The notes: a model not told the origin generated them from the letters alone. Counted from the stretch's first letter, positions 16,440 to 26,052 are shown. The stretch: DNA of 64,000 nt from Aliidongia dinghuensis (GCF_014643535.1 NZ_BMJQ01000027.1:1-64000); one strand, 5' to 3'. Numbers and translations: made by a program.

Positions 16440-17993
16440 ATGCCTAAGCGCGGAATATCAGCAGTTCTACTTGCATCTACTGCCGCTGCTCTATTGTTCT
16501 CCGGCGCCGCCCGGGCGGACGACATGGCAGATCTCAAGGCGCAGATCAAAGCCTTGAGCGATCGTCTGAGCCAGATCGAGGCGGAGCGCGCCGCCGCGGC
16601 TAAAGTGCCGGCGGTCCAGACGACGACCGGCGCGCCGAAGCAGACCTCGGTCCCGGCGACGCTCCAGAAGGACCAGCAAGGCAACACGCCCGGCGGCACG
16701 ACGGCGGTCGTCGACACCTCGGTGCCGGCGACCCTGCAGAAGGACACGGGCGGCAATGCGATCGGGATCCTGAACAACCCGGTCATGCTCTACGACGACA
16801 AGAACACGAGCGTGCGTCTCTACGGCCTCATCGAGGCGACGCTCGGCGTCGCGAACAACCAGAACAACAAGGGCGATCTGGCGGTCGGCTATCAGACGTC
16901 CTGGTTCAGCGGCAACCGCCTGGGCTTCGACGCTTTCCACGCCCTGAGCTTGGGCGACCAGATCGGCCTGCCGGGCCTGAAGGTGATCTCGAAGCTCGAA
17001 ACTGAGTTCGAATCGCCGACCGGCAATGCCGACACGCCCGGCGTCATCTTCAATCGCGACGCCTGGGTCGGTTTCGAATCGGATGATCTCGGCAAGATCA
17101 CATTCGGTCGCCAGAACTCGCTGACCCGCGATTTCACCCAGAACTGGGGCGATGCCTACGGCACGCCGGAGGTCACCACGAAGGAAGGCGGCTACAGCAA
17201 CGTCAACAACTTCAAGCAGCTCATCTTCTACTCGGCGAGCTCGACCGGCACGCGCAACAACAGCGCCATCGAATGGAAGAAGCATCTGGGCGACCACTGG
17301 CTGGTCGGCCTCGGCTATGCGTTCGGTTCCGGCGGCGTCGGCGGCAGCGGCAACGGCGGGCCGGGCCAGTTCAACGCCGGCGGCGGCGGCACGCCTGGCC
17401 AGTTCTCGCTCGGCAGCAACGAGGCCGTGTCGATCGCCTACAACAATCTCGCCATCGGCCCCGGCAAGGCGAACTTCAACGTGAGCTACAACCGGGCCAA
17501 CAACCACGAAAACGTCAACCAGGCCGAGCTGGTCGGCGGCAACTATTCGATCGGGCCGTTCCGGTTGAACGCCGGCTACATCCACTACACGGGCGAGCAG
17601 GGCGAGCACAACAGCGCCGGAACGCGCACCGACAATGCCTGGACGGTCTCGGGCAGCTATTGGCCGGCGGCAAAGGTCGAGACGGACATCGGCTACGTCC
17701 GCATGGACGGTACGCATGCCGGCAATTGTGGCGGCAACACGCTGCTGCCCTTCCTGCAGGACGCAAGCTGCGTGACGCGCGCGACCGTCGCCAACGGCGG
17801 CAGGGGAACGGTGTTCGGCTCGGTCATCTTCCACGCCGACAAGCAGACCGATTTCTACCTGGCCTCGGACTACCTGAAGGTCGACGGCGGCTGGTCGGTC
17901 GGGGATGCCCAGGGCAACGTCGACGGCATCGGCCACGGCCGTGCGCATGACGACGAAGTCGAGGTCGCGACCGGCTTCCGCTTCAAGTTCTGA
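16440..17993 (+). CDS. Outer-membrane porin (general/OmpC-like, Porin_4 type)
   Basis: 517 residues. The start at 16440 (MPKRGISAV) is fixed by GGGGGAGAG upstream; an ATG 15 nt earlier would use the ribosome binding site as coding sequence. It has a signal peptide ending ARA-DD, then a short coiled coil (DLKAQIKALSDRLSQIEAER), a Pro/Thr-rich linker with a doubled SVPATLQKD motif, and a beta-barrel with YGLIEATLGV, GRQNSLTRD and alternating hydrophobic strands. The protein ends GFRFKF; the terminal Phe is the usual BAM signal. It is longer than most porins (about 350-400) because of the coiled coil, linker and Gly-rich loops. It probably admits the carboxylate taken up by the adjacent carrier. 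Confidence 0.92.
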   Translation: MPKRGISAVLLASTAAALLFSGAARADDMADLKAQIKALSDRLSQIEAERAAAAKVPAVQTTTGAPKQTSVPATLQKDQQGNTPGGTTAVVDTSVPATLQKDTGGNAIGILNNPVMLYDDKNTSVRLYGLIEATLGVANNQNNKGDLAVGYQTSWFSGNRLGFDAFHALSLGDQIGLPGLKVISKLETEFESPTGNADTPGVIFNRDAWVGFESDDLGKITFGRQNSLTRDFTQNWGDAYGTPEVTTKEGGYSNVNNFKQLIFYSASSTGTRNNSAIEWKKHLGDHWLVGLGYAFGSGGVGGSGNGGPGQFNAGGGGTPGQFSLGSNEAVSIAYNNLAIGPGKANFNVSYNRANNHENVNQAELVGGNYSIGPFRLNAGYIHYTGEQGEHNSAGTRTDNAWTVSGSYWPAAKVETDIGYVRMDGTHAGNCGGNTLLPFLQDASCVTRATVANGGRGTVFGSVIFHADKQTDFYLASDYLKVDGGWSVGDAQGNVDGIGHGRAHDDEVEVATGFRFKF

Positions 17994-18044
17994 GGCGCCT
18001 CAAGTTCTGAGTCGCCGGGGCGCGGCACCCGCCTGCGGCGAAAG

Positions 18045-18088
18045 CCGGGGATCCGGTCGGCCTCTCAGAGGTCGGTCCGGGTCCCCGG
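18045..18088 (+). terminator. Long imperfect hairpin between porin and carrier genes
   Basis: CCGGGGATCCGG...GCCTCT pairs with AGAGG...CCGGGTCCCCGG through about 20 bp with a bulge and wobbles and a minimal loop. It lies about 50 nt after the porin stop and 55 nt before the carrier start. No T run follows, so it may stabilise the porin mRNA or attenuate read-through rather than terminate. Confidence 0.4.
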
Positions 18089-18143
18089 TACCCGAACATT
18101 TGATGCGCTCATGCGCCCGCCCGCAGACTTCTGGAGATCCCTT

Positions 18144-19484
18144 ATGACCGACACCACGATCCGGCCTACAGCCAAACGGGCCGACGGCTTCTGGCCCTAC
18201 GGCTGGTGGAAGATCGTCGACTGGCAGATCGGTATCATCCCGCTGCCGATCTTCGTTCTCCTGTTCGGGCTCATCGCGGCCTTCGTCATGACCGGCAAGG
18301 TGCCGTCCGACATCCTGATGGCGATCGTGCTGCTCGCGATGGGCGGCTTTACCTGTGCCGAGCTCGGCAAGCGGCTGCCGCTGATCCGCCATGTCGGCGC
18401 GGCCGCCATCTTCGCGACCTTCATCCCGTCCTACCTGGCGTTCCGCCATGTGCTGCCGGATTCGATCCTGAGCTCGGTCACCGAGTTCACGAAGTTCAGC
18501 AATTTTCTCTATCTCTTCATCTCGTCGATCATCGTCGGCAGCATCCTCGGCATGGATCGCCATGTGCTGATCGCGGGATTCCTCAAGATCTTTGTGCCGC
18601 TGGCGCTGGGCTCGGTCGTGGCCGGCATCGTCGGCACGCTCGTCGGCACGGCCCTCGGCCTCGGCGCCTATCACAGCTTCTTCTTCGTCGTAGTGCCGAT
18701 CATGGCCGGCGGCGTCGGCGAGGGGGCGATCCCGCTGTCGATCGGCTATGCCGCGATCCTGCATTCACCGCAGGGCGAACTATTCGCCCAGGTGCTGCCG
18801 CCGGTGATGCTCGGCAGCCTGACCGCGATCCTGCTCTCGGGCGGCCTCAATTTCCTCGGCAAGCGCTACCCGCATCTGACCGGCGAGGGGCGGCTGCAAC
18901 CGGGCACGCATCCGGAGATCGAGCCGGGTGAGGAGCCTGCGGGCGCCGTGCCGGATGTGACCACCATCGCGGCGGCCGGGGTGACGGCGGTGACGCTCTA
19001 TCTGATCGGCGTCTTGTCGCAGCGCCTTTGGGATTTCCCGGCGCCGGTGACCATGTTGTTCATCGCCGTGCTCTTGAAGCTCACGCGCTCTGTCTCGCCG
19101 CGCCTGCAGAACGGCGCCTTCATCGTCTACAAGTTCTTCTCGACGGCCGTCACATATCCGCTGCTGTTCGCGATCGGCGTCGCGATGACGCCTTGGGACA
19201 AGCTCGTCGCCTCCTTCACGCTGCCCTACATCCTGACGATCATCGCAACCGTCGCGACGCTGATGGCGACCGGCTTCTTCGTGGCGCGGCTGCTCAAGAT
19301 GTATCCGATCGATGTGGCGATCGTGAATGCCTGCCACAGCGGGCAGGGCGGCACGGGCGACGTCGCGATCCTGACCGCAGCCAATCGTATGCAACTGATG
19401 CCGTTCGCCCAGATCGCGACGCGCATCGGCGGCGCCATCACCGTGACGCTGACCCTGATCGCCCTCGCACGCTTCTTTACCTGA
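18144..19484 (+). CDS. 2-hydroxycarboxylate transporter (CitS/MaeN-like, CCS family)
   Basis: 446 residues, matching the CCS family length. It has about eleven hydrophobic segments and the two family GGxG re-entrant motifs, AGGVGEGAIPLS in the first half and GQGGTGDVAIL in the second. The start was placed at ATG 18144, with GGAG upstream. These secondary carriers move citrate, malate or related 2-hydroxycarboxylates with Na+ or H+. The neighbourhood (TctDE-like sensor, porin, two citrate synthases) supports citrate or malate. The family is uncommon in alphaproteobacteria as far as I know. Confidence 0.9.
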   Translation: MTDTTIRPTAKRADGFWPYGWWKIVDWQIGIIPLPIFVLLFGLIAAFVMTGKVPSDILMAIVLLAMGGFTCAELGKRLPLIRHVGAAAIFATFIPSYLAFRHVLPDSILSSVTEFTKFSNFLYLFISSIIVGSILGMDRHVLIAGFLKIFVPLALGSVVAGIVGTLVGTALGLGAYHSFFFVVVPIMAGGVGEGAIPLSIGYAAILHSPQGELFAQVLPPVMLGSLTAILLSGGLNFLGKRYPHLTGEGRLQPGTHPEIEPGEEPAGAVPDVTTIAAAGVTAVTLYLIGVLSQRLWDFPAPVTMLFIAVLLKLTRSVSPRLQNGAFIVYKFFSTAVTYPLLFAIGVAMTPWDKLVASFTLPYILTIIATVATLMATGFFVARLLKMYPIDVAIVNACHSGQGGTGDVAILTAANRMQLMPFAQIATRIGGAITVTLTLIALARFFT

Positions 19485-19496
19485 CGAACCGGAGCC

Positions 19497-19550
19497 GGGC
19501 CCGGCAATACTCCAATGAGACGATGCTCAGACGGAGCAATTGCCGCGCCC
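19497..19550 (+). terminator. Stem-loop after the carrier gene
   Basis: GGGCCCGGCAAT (19497-19508) pairs with ATTGCCGCGCCC (19539-19550), 11 of 12 positions, with a 30-nt loop, starting 13 nt after the stop. No T tract; weak terminator candidate. Confidence 0.35.
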
Positions 19551-19603
19551 GGCCCCATGGGTCGCCCTTTGACGGCATCGGCCCGACCGCCCATAGTCGG
19601 GCC

Positions 19604-20053
19604 ATGAACCGCGATTATCCCTATTCGCCGATGGTCGGCATCCTCTCGGTCGTCCGCCGCGGCGACCGGTTCCTGCTCGTGCGCCGCGCCAAGCAACCCA
19701 ATCTCGGACGCTGGGGCTTCCCGGGCGGCGTCCAGGAGCTGGGCGAGACCGTGATCGACGGCGCCCGCCGCGAGCTCCTCGAAGAGACTGGCCTCTCATC
19801 CGGCGGCGGGCGCACGACCACGGCGCTCGACGCGATCGAGCACGATGAGGCGGGTCGCATCCGCTACCACTACACGCTGGTCGTGGTCCTCATGACGGAC
19901 GTCGCGGGCGAGCCGGTCGCCGGCGACGATGCGGCGGAGGTCGGCTGGTTCGGCCTCGATGACGTCGAACGCATCCCGACCATCGCGGCCGTGCGGCCGC
20001 TGATGGTCGAGATCTTGGGTCAGGCCGCGGCCTTGGGCATCGGCCCGACATAG
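19604..20053 (+). CDS. Nudix hydrolase
   Basis: 149 residues with an intact Nudix box: GGVQELGETVIDGARREL then LEETGL (G-x5-E-x7-REL-x-EE-x-G). This family cleaves nucleoside-diphosphate-linked compounds in a Mg-dependent way. The N-terminal strand (PMVGILSVVRRGDRFLLVRR) resembles ADP-ribose pyrophosphatase/NUDIX-CoA types, but the substrate is not readable. The ATG at 19604 was chosen because the frame upstream lies within the carrier gene. Its 3' end overlaps the convergent citrate synthase gene by 34 nt. Confidence 0.88.
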   Translation: MNRDYPYSPMVGILSVVRRGDRFLLVRRAKQPNLGRWGFPGGVQELGETVIDGARRELLEETGLSSGGGRTTTALDAIEHDEAGRIRYHYTLVVVLMTDVAGEPVAGDDAAEVGWFGLDDVERIPTIAAVRPLMVEILGQAAALGIGPT

Positions 20054-21108
20054 GCCGATTGCGGGCGGATGATCCGGCCGCCCCGCGTCTGCTCCATGAT
20101 ATGCGCGGTCCAGCCGACAACCCGGCCGATCGCGAAGATCGGCGTGAACAGGTCGCGCGGCAGTTCCAAGGCCTCCAGCACGAGGGCGGTATAGAACTCG
20201 ACATTGGTGTCGAGCCGGCGGCCGGGCTTGAGCCGGGCCAGGACCCGGAGTGCCCCGGCCTCGACGGCCTCGGCGAAGCGGATGCGGTTCGATCCGGCGC
20301 GCAAGGACAGCGCCACCGTCTTCAGCACGTCGGCGCGCGGATCGCGCACCCGATAGACGCGATGGCCGAAGCCCATCAGCCGGTCACCGTCGGAGATGGC
20401 ATGCTCGAGCCAGGGCTCGATCTGATCCTCGTAGCCGATCGCGTCCAGCATGTCGAGCACCGGGCCCGGCGCGCCGCCGTGCAGCGGCCCCTTGAGCGCG
20501 CAGAGCGCCGCCACGACCGACGAGAAGACGCCGGCGCGGGTCGACGCTACGACGCGCGCCGTGAAGGTCGAGGCGTTGAGCCCGTGGTCGGCGACCGTCA
20601 CCAGATAGGTCTCGAGGGCGGCGACATGATCGGGCGTGGCCGGCATTCCGCGCAGCATGCGCAGGAAATCCGCGGCCTGGGGTAGCGCCGGGTCGGGCGG
20701 TACCGCTGCCGCATCCTGCCGAGCGCGGGCGAGGGCGGCGACGAACACCGGCATGGCAGCTGTCGCGAGCAGATGATGGGGCAACGGGTACGTGTCCGGC
20801 AACGCCGCGAGCAGCAGCCGCAAGCCTTCAGTCACGGTCAGGCCCGCCGCCGCCGGCAGCAGCGGCCGCCCGATCTCGAACGCCGCGACCCGGGCCTCGC
20901 CGAGAGCGCGGGAGATCGTCTCCGGGGCTGCGGCCTCGTCTGTGAAGCCGTGCCACAGCAAGGCTGCGACCGCCTCCTGGCTCACATGCCCTGCCAATTC
21001 CTCGATGTCGTGGCCCCGGAAGATCAGGCGCCCCTGTTCGCCGTCCACATGGCTCAGCACGGTCTCCGCCGCGATGATGCCGTCCAAACCGTCCGATGCT
21101 GCCGTCAT
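20020..21108 (-). CDS. Citrate synthase-family protein (catalytic Asp replaced by Glu)
   Basis: 362 residues, GGAGA 8 nt before the ATG. It has the citrate synthase landmarks LIFRGHDIEEL, KGPLHGGA with H210, GFGHRVYR with H249, and NVEFYT. The residue at the position of the catalytic Asp is E304; the spacing H249 to E304 (55 residues) equals that of pig enzyme H320 to D375, so the substitution is real. The enzyme would condense acetyl-CoA or propionyl-CoA with oxaloacetate, but may have altered activity or act with the divergent paralogue. It is shorter than gltA-type enzymes (about 430). The genome probably has another housekeeping gltA. Confidence 0.85.
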   Translation of the reverse strand: MTAASDGLDGIIAAETVLSHVDGEQGRLIFRGHDIEELAGHVSQEAVAALLWHGFTDEAAAPETISRALGEARVAAFEIGRPLLPAAAGLTVTEGLRLLLAALPDTYPLPHHLLATAAMPVFVAALARARQDAAAVPPDPALPQAADFLRMLRGMPATPDHVAALETYLVTVADHGLNASTFTARVVASTRAGVFSSVVAALCALKGPLHGGAPGPVLDMLDAIGYEDQIEPWLEHAISDGDRLMGFGHRVYRVRDPRADVLKTVALSLRAGSNRIRFAEAVEAGALRVLARLKPGRRLDTNVEFYTALVLEALELPRDLFTPIFAIGRVVGWTAHIMEQTRGGRIIRPQSAYVGPMPKAAA

Positions 21109-21161
21109 GGCGAATCTCCAAATTGCGCACTCGCCAGACATCGGATCGGTGGTTAATATCG

Positions 21162-21187
21162 TCAATATTGATTCAATACATCAATAT
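21162..21187. promoter_or_regulatory. TCAATA-rich operator between the two citrate synthase genes
   Basis: Three direct TCAATA hexamers (21162-21167, 21173-21178, 21181-21186) overlap a perfect inverted repeat ATATTGAT-N7-ATCAATAT (21165-21187). The patch is an AT island in very GC-rich DNA and touches the ATG at 21188. It is a natural target for the DNA-binding domain of the flanking citrate synthase fusion, giving autoregulation; this is inference. Confidence 0.6.
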
Positions 21188-22384
21188 ATGGAGATCGCGT
21201 TGCCGGCCGGAGATCTGATCGATGCCGCCGAGGCGACGGCGCTGCTGGGCGTCGGGCGGGCGACGCTCTATGCCTATGTCAGCCGCGGCCAGATCCGGGC
21301 GGAGCCGGACCCGGCCGACCCACGGCGCCGGCTCTATCGCCGGGTCGACATCGAGGCACTGAAGACGCGCAAGGCGCGCGGCCGCCGGCCTGAGACGGTG
21401 GCGGAGACGACGCTCGACTGGGGTCTGCCGGTGCTCGAATCGGGCATCACCCTGATCGCTGACGGGCGGCTTCATTATCGCGGGCGGGATGCGACGGCGC
21501 TCGCCGGCACGGCGACGCTCGAGGCGACCGCGCGGCTGCTATGGGACTGCGGTGCAACGGACCCGTTCGATCGGCCGGCGCCGCCGATGCCGGCGGCCTG
21601 GCCGGCCGTCCTGCCGCACCTCACGGCGCTGACGCCAATCGAGCGGGCCGCAGCCCTGCTGGCGCTGACGCCGCCGTCCTTGCCGACCACCGGTCGCGCG
21701 GCAGCGCGGCTGTGGCCCGAGGCCTCGGAGTTGCTGCGCCTGGTCGCGGCCGCCGCGATCGGCCGGGCGCCGTCGGACCAGCCCATTCATCAGGTACTGG
21801 CCGAGGCCTGGGGGCTCGATGCGGCGGGGGCGGACCGGCTCAGGGCGGCGCTGGTGCTGTCGGCCGACCATGAATTGAACACCTCGGCCTTCACCATGCG
21901 GTGTGTCGCCTCGACCGGCGCCTCGCTGCCGGCAGCGCTCCTGGGCGGGCTTGCCGCCCTCTCCGGGCCGCGCCACGGCGGCATGACGGCGCAGGTCGAG
22001 GTGCTGTTCGAGGCGCTCGCGCGCGACGGCGATGCGGAGCGGCTCGTTGCCGGCCGGCTCGCGCGCGGCGAGGGGGTGCCGGGGTTCGGCCATCCGCTCT
22101 ATCCGGCGGGTGATCCGCGCGGTGCGGCCCTGCTGGCGCTTGCGGCGCCGGATGCGCGTGCCGAGGCTTTGGTGCGCGCCGTGGCCGACCTCGCCGGCCA
22201 GGCGCCGACGATCGACGTCGGGCTCGTCGCCCTCAGCCGTGGACTGGTTCTGCCGGCAGGTGCTGCGATTGCCCTGTTCGCGATCGGCCGCACCGCCGGC
22301 TGGCTCGCCCATGCGCTGGAGCAGGTCGGCGAGGGCCGCCTGATCCGGCCGCGGGCGCGCTATGTCGGCCCGCTACCGAACTGA
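21188..22384 (+). CDS. Citrate synthase-family protein with N-terminal helix-turn-helix domain
   Basis: 398 residues. Residues about 10-62 form a MerR/excisionase-type HTH (IDAAEATALLGVGRATLYAY, DPRRRLYRRVDIEALK). The rest is a citrate synthase-like domain with GPRHGG (H263), GFGHPLY (H302) and a candidate Asp at 343 (TIDVGL). H302 to D343 is only 41 residues, shorter than in canonical enzymes, and RVYR is PLYP, so activity is uncertain. ATG 21188 abuts the operator and has no ribosome binding site; leaderless translation, or TTG 21200 with GGAG upstream, are alternatives. It is divergent from the first citrate synthase gene. HTH-fused citrate synthases are known from genome annotation, but to my knowledge their role is not established. 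Confidence 0.85.
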   Translation: MEIALPAGDLIDAAEATALLGVGRATLYAYVSRGQIRAEPDPADPRRRLYRRVDIEALKTRKARGRRPETVAETTLDWGLPVLESGITLIADGRLHYRGRDATALAGTATLEATARLLWDCGATDPFDRPAPPMPAAWPAVLPHLTALTPIERAAALLALTPPSLPTTGRAAARLWPEASELLRLVAAAAIGRAPSDQPIHQVLAEAWGLDAAGADRLRAALVLSADHELNTSAFTMRCVASTGASLPAALLGGLAALSGPRHGGMTAQVEVLFEALARDGDAERLVAGRLARGEGVPGFGHPLYPAGDPRGAALLALAAPDARAEALVRAVADLAGQAPTIDVGLVALSRGLVLPAGAAIALFAIGRTAGWLAHALEQVGEGRLIRPRARYVGPLPN

Positions 22385-23232
22385 CCGCCGGACTGCTGAA
22401 CCGCGCGTGCGAACTGGACCGGCGTGATGCCGAAGGCGCCCTTGAAGCGCCGATTGAGGTGGCTCTGGTCGACGAATCCTGCTGCGGCTGCGACTTCCGC
22501 CGCCGGCTCGCCTGCGGCCAGCAGCCGTTTCGCTTCCGCCAGCCGGAGCCGCAGCTGATAGGCGTGCGGCGGCAGGCCGAAGCGGCGATGGAACTGGCGG
22601 CACAGCTCGTAGCGGCTCATGCTGGCGAGGGCCGCGAGTTCCGCGGTCGCGACCTCCGTCGCTGCGTCGGCGTGCAGCCGCTCGCGCACCCGGTCGAGCG
22701 CCCGGTCGTGGCGGCCTGCCGCGCGCGGCTCGGTGCCGAGGCCGCCATGGGCCGCGAGCCGCCGGATCATGGCGCTGAAGGCAGCGTCGCGCTCGAGGCG
22801 GGACGACGATGTGGTGAGGAGCGCGTGCGTGCGGGCGACGAGCAGGCCGGCGGTCGGATCGGCGATGAGCGGGGCGGCAAAGAACGGCAGCGGGCCGGGC
22901 CGCTCGCGCGCATCCTCCAGCACGGCGCGGACGGCTGCGGTCTCGATATAGAGCATGCGATAGGCGAAGCCCGCGTCGTCGCCGGCGTGGCCGTCGTGTG
23001 GCTCGTCCGGGTTGAACGCCATGACCATGCCCGCCGTGCTGGCATGGGCGCCGCCGCGGCAGCGGAAGGCCTGGACGCCCCAGTCGGTGACGCCCAGCGC
23101 ATAGCCGTCATGGGCGTGGCGTTCGTAGACATGGCGGCGCATGCGGGCGCGCAACAGCTCGACGCCCGGTTCGGGCGCGGTCGCATATTCGGTCCAATCG
23201 GCGGCGAGGTCTCGGGGCATGCCAAGTCCCAT
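22360..23232 (-). CDS. AraC-family transcriptional regulator
   Basis: About 290 residues. The C-terminal pair of HTH motifs is clear (ASMSRYELCRQFHRRFG and AAAAGFVDQSHLNRRFKGAF). The N-terminal half is a cupin-like AraC ligand domain (HAHDGYALGVTDWG, NPDEPHDGHAG). Starts at 23232 or 23220 both fit; the upstream frame is low quality. Its end overlaps the HTH-citrate synthase gene by 25 nt, tail to tail. It is divergent from the DUF2000 gene, its most likely target. Confidence 0.88.
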   Translation of the reverse strand: MGLGMPRDLAADWTEYATAPEPGVELLRARMRRHVYERHAHDGYALGVTDWGVQAFRCRGGAHASTAGMVMAFNPDEPHDGHAGDDAGFAYRMLYIETAAVRAVLEDARERPGPLPFFAAPLIADPTAGLLVARTHALLTTSSSRLERDAAFSAMIRRLAAHGGLGTEPRAAGRHDRALDRVRERLHADAATEVATAELAALASMSRYELCRQFHRRFGLPPHAYQLRLRLAEAKRLLAAGEPAAEVAAAAGFVDQSHLNRRFKGAFGITPVQFARAVQQSGGQFGSGPT

Positions 23233-23263
23233 GGCGGGTTCCGGGTCCCATGGCGGGTCCCGG
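23227..23263. repeat. Short tandem duplication at the AraC gene start
   Basis: TCCCATGGCGGGTTCCGGG (23227-23245) is followed by TCCCATGGCGGGTCCCGG (23246-23263). It duplicates the ATG context of the AraC gene, so two in-frame start regions exist. Confidence 0.7.
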
Positions 23264-23343
23264 CCGGCAACCCGGTACAAGCGGGCAAGCGGGGCTTGAG
23301 GATAACATCCTCGTCGGATCATCCAAGAAGGACGACGACGGGC

Positions 23344-23754
23344 ATGCGATTCGATACCAAGATTGCCGTGGTGCTGCGCGCCGATTTGCCGGTCTGGCAG
23401 AAGCTGAACGTGACCGCCTTCACGGTGAGCGGCCTTGCCGCGACCGATCCCGCGACGGTGGGCGAGCCGTATCGCGACGCCTCGGGCCAGGAATATCTGC
23501 CGATGTTCCGCCAGCCGGTGCTGGTGTTCGCCGGCGACGCGGCTGACCTACGACGCGCCTATGAGCGCGCGATGGAGCGGGACGTCCGGCTTGCGATCTT
23601 CACCGAGGAGCTGTTCGTGACCGGCCATGACGAGGCGAACCGCGCCGCGGTCCGCGCCGTCGCGAGTGCCGAGCTCAACCTGGTCGGTTTCGCGCTGCGC
23701 GCCGACCGCAAGGACGTCGACAAGATCCTGAAGGGCTTGTCGCTCCACAGCTGA
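23344..23754 (+). CDS. DUF2000 family protein
   Basis: 136 residues matching the DUF2000 pattern: KIAVVLRADLPVWQKLNVTA at the start, a QPVLVFAGD middle, and VGFALRADRKDVDKILKGL at the end. The family has a peptidyl-tRNA-hydrolase-II-like fold and no settled function. It is divergent from the AraC regulator with a 110-bp gap, a common regulator-target arrangement. Confidence 0.85.
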   Translation: MRFDTKIAVVLRADLPVWQKLNVTAFTVSGLAATDPATVGEPYRDASGQEYLPMFRQPVLVFAGDAADLRRAYERAMERDVRLAIFTEELFVTGHDEANRAAVRAVASAELNLVGFALRADRKDVDKILKGLSLHS

Positions 23755-23785
23755 CGATCGGAGCCCCGGGGGCAGAACTGGTCGA

Positions 23786-24837
<1,052 letters not shown>

Positions 24838-24841
<4 letters not shown>

Positions 24842-25332
24842 TGGACGACCCGTGCTGCTTCAGTATTGACCCGACTGCATTCCGCGCAGAGGCCGCGCAC
24901 CTCGATCGTCTGGCGCTCGGCGCGGAAGCCCAGGCGCGCGGCGCGCGCGCGGACCGCCTCGGCGATTTCCGGATCGTCGAGCTCGCCGATCGAGCCGCAG
25001 CCGCGGCAGATCAGGAACTGGCCGCTGTGCGCCTGTTCCGGGTGCGGGCAGCCGACATAGGCGTTGAGCGATTCGATGCGATGCACCAGGCCGTGCTCCA
25101 TCAGGAAATCGAGCGCGCGATAGACGGTCGGCGGTGCCGCGCGCCGATGGGTGGTGCGCAGCGCGTCGAGCAAATCATAGGCGCCGATCGGCTCGTGGCG
25201 CTTCCAGATCAGTTCCAGCACCTGGCGGCGGATGTCGGTCAGCCGCGCGCCGCGCGCGCCGCACACGAGCTCCGCGCGGTCGATCGCATCCTCGATGCAA
25301 TGGGCGTGGTCGTGGCTCTTGGGCTCGAACAT
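24838..25332 (-). CDS. zur: Fur-family regulator, Zur-like
   Basis: 164 residues. It has an N-terminal winged helix (RLTDIRRQVLELIWKRHEPI, APPTVYRALDFLMEHGLVHR) and a dimerisation domain with structural zinc Cys pairs CRGC and CAEC. The His-rich N-terminal DHAHC and PHPEQAHSG fit Zur-type sensing. It is the middle gene of a three-gene operon with a COG0523 GTPase, the usual Zur context. No clear palindromic Zur box was found upstream of the operon; CCTAA-G-TTAGG at 25732-25742 is the only dyad there. Confidence 0.88.
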
Positions 25333-25338
25333 AGTGGC

Positions 25339-25692
25339 TCAGCCTGCTTTGCCTGCAGTGGTCGCGACCGGCGCAGAGGCCACGACCGGACAGCCGCAAA
25401 TCGGGCAGCGCATGGCCGCGAGCGCCGCCGTGATCTGGGCGTCGCTCATGGTGCCGGCGAGCTTGGTGCGCTCTTCCGCTGCCAGCTGCTCGTGATAGCC
25501 GTCGGTCGCGAGCTTGCAGCGGTCGGCATAGAGCCTGTGAGTCGCCGCATCCATCGGCTGCTCGGACCAGGCACGCGCCGTCCGGGCGCTCATGAGCAGG
25601 CCGACGCCACCGAGCAGGCTGAGCCCGCCGAGCGCGGTCGAGCTCAGGAAACGGCGCCGGGCCGCGGATGCCACGCGATCGGTCTCGCTCAT
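25339..25692 (-). CDS. Small Tat-exported cysteine-motif protein of unknown function
   Basis: 117 residues. The N-terminus has a twin-arginine motif (ARRRFLSS), a hydrophobic core and an ARAW cleavage region. The mature part, about 75 residues, has four Cys: one in YADRCKLA and three in CPICGC. Spacing suggests a metal-binding or rubredoxin-knuckle-like site. It starts the operon with zur and the COG0523 GTPase (6-nt gap), so a periplasmic zinc role is plausible. I do not recognise the family. Confidence 0.75.
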   Translation of the reverse strand: MSETDRVASAARRRFLSSTALGGLSLLGGVGLLMSARTARAWSEQPMDAATHRLYADRCKLATDGYHEQLAAEERTKLAGTMSDAQITAALAAMRCPICGCPVVASAPVATTAGKAG

Positions 25693-25883
25693 GTCTCTCC
25701 TCCGCAGGCGATCGGGGATGCCCGCACGGCTCCTAAGTTAGGCGCGCGCCCTCCGGGGGTCAACGGACGGGCCGGACCGTGACCATCGCCGCGACAAAGT
25801 GGTAGGCGAGGCGGCTTGACGCGCCCGACGAGCCATCCCATGTTGGAAATGGTCCTTCTTCGAGAAGGATCGAACGGATGCTT

Positions 25884-26036
25884 GTTCTCAGGGCAGGGTG
25901 CAATTCCCGACCGGCGGTAATCGTCCTCGCAAGAGGGCGGGAGCCCGCGAGCGCTTCGAGGCCTTGAAGGCCGCGAAGGTCAGCAGATCCGGTGTGAAGC
26001 CGGGGCCGACGGTATAGTCCGGATGGAAGAGGACGA
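25884..26036 (+). promoter_or_regulatory. FMN riboswitch (RFN element)
   Basis: The conserved RFN core is unmistakable: TTCTCAGGGCAGGGTGCAAT then TCCCGACCGGCGGTAAT at the 5' side, GAGCCCGCGAGCG in the middle, and GGTCAGCAGATCCGGTG, GCCGGGGCCGACGGTATAGT, CCGGATGGAAGAGGACGA at the 3' side. It senses FMN and lies 140 nt upstream of ribB on the same strand, so FMN should repress ribB. The variable P3-type arm is GC-rich. Together with the downstream hairpin it fills the 483-bp gap between the zinc operon and ribB. Confidence 0.97.
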
Positions 26037-26052
26037 GTTGGTGGACGTTCGT

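Noticed and set aside
25732-25742. CCTAA-G-TTAGG as a Zur box
   Set aside because: Too short and unlike the usual Zur palindromes; mentioned only as the sole dyad there.
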